Assembly (NCBI GenBank): GCA_011605715.1
Contig: JAAOZO010000210.1
Location: 1-5,788, forward strand
Length of the DNA: 5,788 nt
Reading direction: 5' to 3'
From: Nitrososphaerota archaeon
GTDB lineage: Archaea > Thermoproteota > EX4484-205 > JAAOZO01
Positions 1 to 3,935 of the stretch are shown one piece after another. The translations under genes were made by a program, and so were the position numbers. Each line of letters starts with the position of its first letter. Position 1 is the stretch's first letter. The notes beneath the pieces are model-generated. The model saw nothing but the letters and a program-made list of their open reading frames with translations. It was not told the DNA's origin and ran no database searches.

Positions 1-20
1 GCAACCTCCAGATTATGAGT

Positions 21-42
21 CTGACCTAAGCTAGGTGCTTAA
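21..42 (-). other. Probable tRNA-Met intron 2 (anticodon stem, near 30/31)
   Basis: This 22-base insertion interrupts the 5' strand of the anticodon stem, with CAG repeated at both junctions. Its removal turns a stem with a T-G end pair into the perfect CCAGA/TCTGG and restores positions 22-26. The intron has a hairpin, ACCTA/TAGGT around a GCT loop. A relaxed bulge-helix-bulge can be drawn: bulge AG^T, helix TAAG/CTCA with one A-C mismatch, bulge AG^A, then the hairpin. This is the motif cut by the archaeal tRNA-splicing endonuclease. Position 30/31 is non-canonical; the usual place is 37/38. Confidence 0.65.
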
Positions 43-51
43 CTGGCGCCT

Positions 52-68
52 TAGCCGTGGAGGTTCTC
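52..68 (-). other. Probable tRNA-Met intron 1 (D-arm, near 21/22)
   Basis: This 17-base insertion, GAGAACCTCCACGGCTA on the minus strand, separates the end of the D-loop from the D-stem 3' strand AGGC. GGCTA occurs at both junctions, so the exact cut can slide by up to five bases. Removing it gives D-stem pairs 10-25, 11-24 and 12-23 and normal spacing from position 8 to 26. I could not draw a strict bulge-helix-bulge at any possible cut, so the boundaries come from the mature tRNA shape only. Confidence 0.6.
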
Positions 69-113
69 TAGCCAATTGGGCGACCCCGGCACAGATAATT
101 TCTTTTGCGATAA

Positions 114-124
114 CTATTTTAAGT
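114..124 (-). promoter_or_regulatory. TATA-like box of tRNA-Met
   Basis: The minus strand reads ACTTAAAATAG, centred about 29 bases before the first tRNA base (90), and is preceded by an A/G-rich GAAAA stretch that could serve as a BRE. This fits the usual archaeal TATA spacing for tRNA genes, where transcription starts at or close to the mature 5' end. Confidence 0.55.
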
Positions 125-230
125 TTTTCTTTGGGTTTAAGGACCTTAGTTAAACGACGTCTTAAAACAATAAAAATTTATGAAGATTAAAACAAATTAA
201 AGAACTAAACCACTGAATTTGGAAAGAAAT

Positions 231-240
231 AGTTTTATAC
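231..240 (+). promoter_or_regulatory. TATA-like box of tRNA-Pro
   Basis: AGTTTTATAC is centred about 27 bases before the tRNA-Pro 5' base (264) and is preceded by the purine-rich GGAAAGAAAT, a plausible BRE. The bases between the two divergent tRNA promoters (125-230) are A/T-rich and show no gene I can support. Confidence 0.6.
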
Positions 241-263
241 TTGAGATACTCTTTTGAAAGAAG

Positions 264-351
264 GGGGGCGTCGGCTAGCTTGGTTTAGGCTCTACGGCTT
301 GGGCCCGTAAGACCCCGGTTCGAAATTTCAACGAAAATCCGGGCGCCCCCA
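264..351 (+). tRNA. tRNA-Pro(TGG) with a T-loop intron
   Basis: The acceptor stem GGGGGCG (264-270) pairs fully with CGCCCCC (344-350), followed by discriminator A351; CCA is not encoded. D-stem GGCT/GGCT pairs with two G-T wobbles. The anticodon stem is TACGG/CCGTA and the loop CTTGGGC, giving anticodon TGG at 300-302 with G37, so the tRNA reads proline CCA and related codons. The variable loop is AGAC, with a G15-C48 Levitt pair. T-stem CCCGG (314-318) pairs with CCGGG (339-343), but the loop between them has 20 bases instead of 7, which implies a 13-base insertion. All stems are GC-rich, as in thermophiles. Confidence 0.93.
325..337 (+). other. Probable T-loop intron of tRNA-Pro (near 59/60)
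   Basis: Deleting 13 bases restores a standard seven-base T-loop TTCGAAT. Because the junctions are A-rich, cuts starting at 322, 323, 324 or 325 give acceptable loops (TTCGAAT or TTCAAAT). The insertion contains a small hairpin, TTTC/GAAA around AAC (326-336). I tested these cuts for a strict bulge-helix-bulge and found none, so processing may use a relaxed motif. T-loop introns are known in some Thermoproteota tRNAs. Confidence 0.65.
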
Positions 352-521
352 TACTTGTAATACAACAAGAAGAAATTGGTTACTCCTTGGAGTCCCATAA
401 AATAAGGGTTCGATGAGTTTATGAAAACTTGTAGAAAGCTACGACCTAAAGGTTTTTGCGATGCTTTAACTTATTGTTTTAGTTCTACCTAAGTCTATCT
501 GCTTTGAAACTGCTGACTACG

Positions 522-568
522 GCATAAAACTAAGCGCTTTTCTTTCCATAAAGAAAGGATTAAAAAAT
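522..568 (+). promoter_or_regulatory. Candidate promoter region of the ior operon
   Basis: Two TATA-like boxes precede iorA: GCATAAAAC at 522-530 and TTAAAAAAT at 560-568. The first would start transcription near 552 and leave a leader of about 80 bases; the second near 591, giving a short leader. I cannot choose between them. A palindrome (539-556) lies between them. The rest of 352-597 holds only A/T-rich DNA and a weak inverted repeat, ACTCC/GGAGT, near 382-393. Confidence 0.35.
539..556. repeat. Inverted repeat upstream of iorA
   Basis: TTTCTTT (539-545) and AAAGAAA (550-556) form a perfect seven-base inverted repeat around CCAT. It lies just upstream of the second TATA-like box, where an archaeal repressor or activator could bind. 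The sequence is simple and A/T-rich, so chance is a real alternative. Confidence 0.3.
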
Positions 569-624
569 GATAAGCTTTTTTCCTTTAGAACTTAAGCTTG
601 TACCTAGAACAAAAGGAAATTAAT

Positions 625-628
625 GAGG
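625..628 (+). promoter_or_regulatory. Ribosome binding site that decides the iorA start
   Basis: GAGG sits five bases before ATG 634 and matches the anti-Shine-Dalgarno CCUCC. The only other usable in-frame start, TTG 598, has no such motif, and a stop codon (586-588) closes the frame above it. Confidence 0.55.
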
Positions 629-633
629 AATTA

Positions 634-2457
634 ATGTTAGGTGACGAAGCAATAGCACGAGGTGCTGTTGAAGCGGGAGTTAGGTTTGTTGCATCATACC
701 CTGGGACGCCCTCAACGGAAATAACCACATCCTTAGTCGAATATGCAAAGAAGTACAAGTTTCATGTTGAATGGTCTGCAAACGAAAAAGTTGCGTTTGA
801 AGCTGCTTATGGTGCTAGTCTAAGTGGTCTAAGAGCTTTGGTTGGCACTAAGCATCTTGGTATGAATGTCCTTTCTGACTCTTTGCTCGTCGCTGCCTAC
901 GGTGGCGTAAGAGGTGGATTAGTCATAACATGCGTTGACGATTCTCATCCATATAGTTCTCAGAACGCTATGGACTCAAGGTATTACTGTTTACTCGCTC
1001 ACATTCCTTGTTTGGAACCCTCTACTCCAAATGAAGCTAAAGAACTAACAAAAATTGCTTTCGAGCTTTCAGAAAAATTTTCTTTGCCCGTCGTTTTGAG
1101 AACCACTCAAAGAATAGCTCATGCAAGAGGGCTAGTAAAAACTGAAGATATAAACAGTTACAACTTAAGCGTAACTCCAAAGTTTGTAAAAGATAAATCA
1201 AGGTTCGTACTTCTTGCAAAGGAGGCATATGAAAGGAAGAAGTGGCTATTCAATCAAATGAAAGAAATTGAAAAAGAACTAGGTACTTTTGGTGCTGAAG
1301 TAATATATGATACTGGAAGTAAGCTTGGGGTAGTTGGGGTTGGAATTGGTGCTGCTTATGCAAAGTATGTTGCTGAAGAGCTTGGAATCGAAGGAATAAA
1401 GATCCTTAAGTTAAACTTATCTAACCCCTTACCAAAGAAAGCTCTTATTGACTTTGCAGAAAAAGTAGATGAAGTTCTTGTGCTTGAAGACGGGGACCCA
1501 ATTGTAGAGCATGCAATAAGAAATTTACTTGCTATAGAAGATATTCGAAAGCATGTAAGAGGTAAAGATGATTCTGTCGTTAGTTCCTTTGGTGAGCTTG
1601 ATCCCGACAAGGTTTCCGAGTCATTTGTTTTAATGGGGTTAGTTAAAAACAACATCGAGGTTTTCGAACCACGGGCAACTGTTACTAGATCTGGAGGTCT
1701 TTGCGCTGGATGCCCTCATATGGCTTCTTACTATGTTATCAAAGAAGTTTTGAGACAGAGAGGTGGCGGAATAGTTGCGGGCGATCGAGGTTGCTACAAT
1801 CAAGGAGCTAAGTTTCCGCTTGAGGCATTGGACACTTGCATGGATATGGGTGCTAGTATTGGAATTGCTTATGGCATATCTAAAGCTGGTGTGAAAGAGC
1901 CAATTATAGCTGTTATTGGAGATTCCACGTTCTTCCATGCCGGTCTTCCAGCTTTAGCTAACGCTACATACAACCATGCCAAGTTTACCATAACCATATT
2001 CGATAACGGATGGACTTCTATGACTGGACAGCAACCAAGCTTCTCAACCGGACTAACAGCAACTGGACTACCTACAAATAGATTATTCCCTGAGCTTTTA
2101 GCAAAGGATCTTGGTGTTTCTTTCGTTGAGGTTGTTGATCCTTTCGATGTGGATAAGGCTAAAGAAATTCTCAGCAAAGCATTAGATTATGAGGGTGTAA
2201 GCGTTGTAATTTTTAGGCATGAGTGTGCTTTACAGGAAGAAAGAAGACTAAGAGCCCAGGGGATAAAAAGGAAGCCCTACTTTGTAGACCCTAAGAAATG
2301 CACTGGATGTAGGCTTTGTTTAACAAAAACAGGATGCCAAGCATTGAGATTTTCTGATGGAAAGATGACGATAGATACTGAACTATGTACTGCTTGTGGA
2401 CTATGTGCATATGTCTGTCCCTTTGATGCTATCTCACAGTTGGGTGAGTCGCTATGA
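634..2457 (+). CDS. iorA: Indolepyruvate:ferredoxin oxidoreductase, alpha subunit IorA
   Basis: The 607-residue product is the thiamine-diphosphate subunit of a cytoplasmic enzyme that converts indolepyruvate (and related aryl-pyruvates) plus CoA to aryl-acetyl-CoA and CO2, reducing ferredoxin. The N-terminal pyrimidine-binding domain shows GDEAIARGA (3-11), SYPGTPSTEI (21-30) and GTKHLGMNV (71-79). A transketolase-C-like domain covers about 228-300. The ThDP domain has CAGCPH (357-362), GDRGC, the GDS...N metal/diphosphate motif (429-447) and TGQQPSFSTG. The C-terminus carries two [4Fe-4S] sites: C556, C559, C562, C568 and C585, C588, C591, C595 before P596. The first site has Gln where relatives usually have Pro after its last Cys. 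ATG 634 is chosen for its GAGG; TTG 598 would add 12 residues, and many relatives do have a few residues more before GNEAI. The stop overlaps iorB. Confidence 0.95.
   Translation: MLGDEAIARGAVEAGVRFVASYPGTPSTEITTSLVEYAKKYKFHVEWSANEKVAFEAAYGASLSGLRALVGTKHLGMNVLSDSLLVAAYGGVRGGLVITCVDDSHPYSSQNAMDSRYYCLLAHIPCLEPSTPNEAKELTKIAFELSEKFSLPVVLRTTQRIAHARGLVKTEDINSYNLSVTPKFVKDKSRFVLLAKEAYERKKWLFNQMKEIEKELGTFGAEVIYDTGSKLGVVGVGIGAAYAKYVAEELGIEGIKILKLNLSNPLPKKALIDFAEKVDEVLVLEDGDPIVEHAIRNLLAIEDIRKHVRGKDDSVVSSFGELDPDKVSESFVLMGLVKNNIEVFEPRATVTRSGGLCAGCPHMASYYVIKEVLRQRGGGIVAGDRGCYNQGAKFPLEALDTCMDMGASIGIAYGISKAGVKEPIIAVIGDSTFFHAGLPALANATYNHAKFTITIFDNGWTSMTGQQPSFSTGLTATGLPTNRLFPELLAKDLGVSFVEVVDPFDVDKAKEILSKALDYEGVSVVIFRHECALQEERRLRAQGIKRKPYFVDPKKCTGCRLCLTKTGCQALRFSDGKMTIDTELCTACGLCAYVCPFDAISQLGESL
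2442..2447 (+). promoter_or_regulatory. Ribosome binding site of iorB inside iorA
   Basis: GGGTGA lies six bases before ATG 2454, inside the last codons of iorA. With the ATGA overlap this suggests translation of iorB coupled to iorA, which suits subunits needed in equal amounts. Confidence 0.55.
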
Positions 2458-3083
2458 AAAATAAAGATACTAAAGTAATAGTGTCTGGAGTTGGAGGCCA
2501 AGGTATAATGCTCTTAACTAGAAGTATAATGCTAGCAGCAAAGTTGTCTGGCCTCCGTATTATAGGAAGCGAAATTCATGGACATGCTGTGAGAGGAGGA
2601 TCTACGTATTCGATAATCGTCTACGGTTCAAACAATGAAAGCCCAATACTGATGAAAAACTCAGTAGACTATATAATAAGCTTAGAACTAGCAGAAGCTT
2701 TAAGAATGGGCCCTTACCTAAAAAAGAATGGACTCGTAATTTCTTCAAATACAAAGATAGTTCCTGTTACCAGCGTTCTAAAAAATGAGAAGTACCCTAC
2801 CGAAGAAGATATAAAAGATGAATTCAATGGATGGGCAAGAGCTACGATTATACTTGATACGAAAGCAATAGCTAAAAAAATAGGGAACTCCAGAGTAACG
2901 AACTCTGTTCTTTATGGTGTTTTTTCTGTTTTTGAACAAGATGTTATACCTCTTGAAACTTTTAAAGAAGCGTTACTTGCACAGGTTCCAAAGAAGAGTT
3001 TGGAAGAAAACATAAAAGCCTTCGAAGAAGGCGTAAATATTGCTGAAAACGAAGTAAAGCTAACAATTAGTAAGAGCTGTTGA
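2454..3083 (+). CDS. iorB: Indolepyruvate:ferredoxin oxidoreductase, beta subunit IorB
   Basis: The 209-residue product is the gamma-type domain subunit that pairs with IorA in the active complex. It has the normal length for IorB. Near the N-terminus the nucleotide-like motif GVGGQG (12-17) is followed by SEIHGHAVRGGS (39-50), the local form of the conserved SExHGMxQRGG block. The centre holds the family's DYIISLELAEALR (71-83), and the C-terminal third is helical. There are no cysteine clusters, as expected, because the iron-sulfur sites sit in IorA. Its ATG overlaps the iorA stop as ATGA, and no other gene follows in the operon. No CoA-ligase gene, sometimes found near ior genes, is visible in the window. 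Confidence 0.94.
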   Translation: MKNKDTKVIVSGVGGQGIMLLTRSIMLAAKLSGLRIIGSEIHGHAVRGGSTYSIIVYGSNNESPILMKNSVDYIISLELAEALRMGPYLKKNGLVISSNTKIVPVTSVLKNEKYPTEEDIKDEFNGWARATIILDTKAIAKKIGNSRVTNSVLYGVFSVFEQDVIPLETFKEALLAQVPKKSLEENIKAFEEGVNIAENEVKLTISKSC

Positions 3084-3090
3084 TTTTTTT
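3084..3090 (+). terminator. T7 terminator of the ior operon
   Basis: Seven T residues begin directly after the iorB TGA. Archaeal RNA polymerase stops at such T-runs on the coding strand without needing a hairpin, and the position at the operon end supports this role. Confidence 0.6.
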
Positions 3091-3150
3091 GGCAGATTCT
3101 ACTACCGCCATATATTTATCGTAATTGATTTCTTGGCATACAAAATAGAA

Positions 3151-3182
3151 AAATTTACATTTGTAGTAAAAAATGTAATTTT
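3151..3182. repeat. Imperfect inverted repeat
   Basis: Arms AAATTTACATTT (3151-3162) and AAATGTAATTTT (3171-3182) are complementary at 11 of 12 positions around an eight-base spacer. It lies about 60 bases after the ior terminator. It could be an operator or an RNA hairpin; no gene starts nearby to explain it. Confidence 0.45.
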
Positions 3183-3198
3183 AAGAAGGTAGTAAAAA
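3163..3198 (+). repeat. Direct repeat GTAGTAAAAA, two copies
   Basis: The ten-base word occurs at 3163-3172 and again at 3189-3198, 26 bases apart start to start. The first copy starts in the spacer of the inverted repeat and runs into its right arm. Two copies in A/T-rich DNA may be chance. Confidence 0.35.
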
Positions 3199-3488
3199 TA
3201 AGACTGTTCAAGTTTCAAAACTGTAAGCTAGAAGCATACAGAAATGCAATAGATATAACAAATATAGGACTTTCCTAGGAACTAAACTTTCTGTAAATCT
3301 ATTAAGTTGATGTTCTGTTTCTTCTTAAGGTGAAATAAAATGAAAAAGTAAAAATTAGCAAAAGAACGGTGAAAATCTTAGAGGGCAAGAATCTCCCAAC
3401 TTTAGTAAGGTGGTGCTACTTTATGGTCCACAAAATAAGCGTTGCACATTTCTTTGAACTCAGCTTTTTCAAGTAATTTTCTAGTTAG

Positions 3489-3561
3489 TAGCCCGGGAGA
3501 GATTCGAACTCTCGTCAAGGGGTCCAAAGCCCCCCATGCTTGACCGCTGCACCACCGGGCT
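3489..3561 (-). tRNA. tRNA-Gln(TTG), no intron
   Basis: On the minus strand, acceptor AGCCCGG (3561-3555) pairs with CCGGGCT (3496-3490), with discriminator A3489 and no encoded CCA. The D-stem is GTGC/GCAT with the D-loop AGCGGTCAA. Anticodon stem GGGGG/CCCCT encloses loop CTTTGGA, giving anticodon TTG (3527-3525), which reads CAA and probably CAG. The variable loop is TGAC and the T-arm GAGAG-TTCGAAT-CTCTC. The gene is 73 bases long and all arms close normally. It is the only tRNA here without an insertion. Confidence 0.95.
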
Positions 3562-3580
3562 TCCCGGGCCGTTTTAGGTA

Positions 3581-3590
3581 CTTAAAAAGA
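3581..3590 (-). promoter_or_regulatory. TATA-like box of tRNA-Gln
   Basis: The minus strand reads TCTTTTTAAG, centred about 24 bases before the tRNA 5' base. The spacing suggests transcription starts at or within a few bases of the mature 5' end. Confidence 0.5.
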
Positions 3591-3699
3591 GTTTATTAAA
3601 TTTTACATTTAAGCTTCAAGAAACACGCTTAAACATAAGCTATGCTTTTTGTTTGAAAACTCAAAAATATCCTCTTGTTCCGCGTGGTACGAATTTATT

Positions 3700-3724
3700 C
3701 TTTCTTAAGAACCGGAGAAGAAAG
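3700..3724. repeat. Inverted repeat between 5S rRNA and tRNA-Gln
   Basis: CTTTCTT (3700-3706) and AAGAAAG (3718-3724) are perfectly complementary around an 11-base spacer. A second complement, AGAAC (3708-3712) with GTTCT (3724-3728), interlocks with it, and TTCTTAAGAA (3702-3711) is itself a palindrome. This is the only notable structure in the 3562-3785 gap. It may be part of the 5S trailer or a small RNA; I see no coding region. Confidence 0.35.
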
Positions 3725-3785
3725 TTCTAAATACTAAAAGAGTTGCCTAATATACTAGACCTTTTTCCTTAAAGTAACTTAAAGT

Positions 3786-3901
3786 AGCCAGCCATCAGGG
3801 CTTCGCGTACCCAGAGGAGTACACTACCACCCTGACCGCGACCGTGTTTAACTTCCGTGTTCGGAACGGGTACGGGTGGATCCACGGTCCTATGGCCGGC
3901 T
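3786..3901 (-). rRNA. 5S ribosomal RNA
   Basis: On the minus strand the ends pair as GCCGGCCAT (3900-3892) with ATGGCTGGC (3795-3787), nine base pairs with one G-T, forming helix I. An added A-T pair (3901/3786) sets the ends to within a base or two. The interior holds the conserved loop-B/helix-III block GTTCCGAACACGGAAGTTAA, and helices II, IV and V can be drawn (for example GTCAGGG/CCCTGAT). The length of about 116 bases is normal. No 16S or 23S gene lies nearby, which fits Thermoproteota, where 5S is often unlinked. It is far richer in GC than the DNA around it. Confidence 0.96.
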
Positions 3902-3925
3902 TGAATTCAAAGGTAAACAAAGGGA

Positions 3926-3934
3926 TTTTTAAGC
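3926..3934 (-). promoter_or_regulatory. TATA-like box of 5S rRNA
   Basis: The minus strand reads CTTAAAAAT, centred about 28 bases upstream of the 5S 5' end and only two bases past the stop codon of the preceding gene. This lets the 5S gene be transcribed alone, although read-through from the upstream gene is also possible, as there is no T-run between them. Confidence 0.55.
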
Positions 3935-3935
3935 T

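Larger units (their letters stand above)
1..90 (-). tRNA. tRNA-Met(CAT), elongator type, two probable introns, 3' end cut by window
   Basis: Read on the minus strand, the gene starts with acceptor strand GCCGGGG (90-84), T8, C9, D-stem GCCC and a D-loop containing GG. Without two insertions the D-stem cannot close. Removing 52-68 and 21-42 gives D-stem 3' strand AGGC, G26, anticodon stem CCAGA/TCTGG (five perfect pairs) and loop CTCATAA with anticodon CAT (17-15). The next bases AGGTT fit positions 44-48, and A15-T48 forms the expected Levitt pair. The 5' sequence GCCGGGG suits an elongator; archaeal initiators normally start AGCGGGG and CAT-reading Ile tRNAs differ. The T-arm and 3' acceptor strand lie outside the window, so elongator identity is inferred from the 5' half only. 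A TATA-like box lies about 29 bases upstream. Confidence 0.8.
3091..3488. other. Intergenic stretch without a supported gene
   Basis: I find no convincing coding region here. The longest start-to-stop stretches are under 20 codons, for example ATG 3423 to the TAA near 3476 (17 codons). The A/T-rich left half holds an imperfect inverted repeat (3151-3182), a GTAGTAAAAA direct repeat and a perfect ten-base palindrome TTCCTAGGAA (3272-3281). On the minus strand, T-rich DNA around 3330-3370 could stop transcription coming from tRNA-Gln. No C/D-box pair of good quality was found. Confidence 0.5.

Noticed and set aside
180..216. Possible C/D-box small RNA (ATGAAGA ... CTGA)
   Set aside because: The C box differs from the consensus RTGATGA, no C'/D' pair is present between, and the location falls in the tRNA-Pro promoter region.
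382..393. ACTCC/GGAGT inverted repeat as a tRNA-Pro terminator
   Set aside because: The two-base loop is too small for a stable hairpin and no T-run follows, whereas archaeal termination relies mainly on T-runs.
598..633. TTG start of iorA adding 12 residues
   Set aside because: No ribosome binding motif precedes TTG 598, while ATG 634 has GAGG at good spacing. It is kept as an alternative because many IorA proteins have a slightly longer N-terminus.
1037..2501. Several minus-strand frames of 63-102 codons
   Set aside because: They lie opposite iorA, whose motifs are unmistakable in its own frame, and show no domain of their own.
3423..3476. 17-codon frame next to tRNA-Gln
   Set aside because: It is too short, has only a poorly placed GGTGG upstream, and shows no recognisable features.
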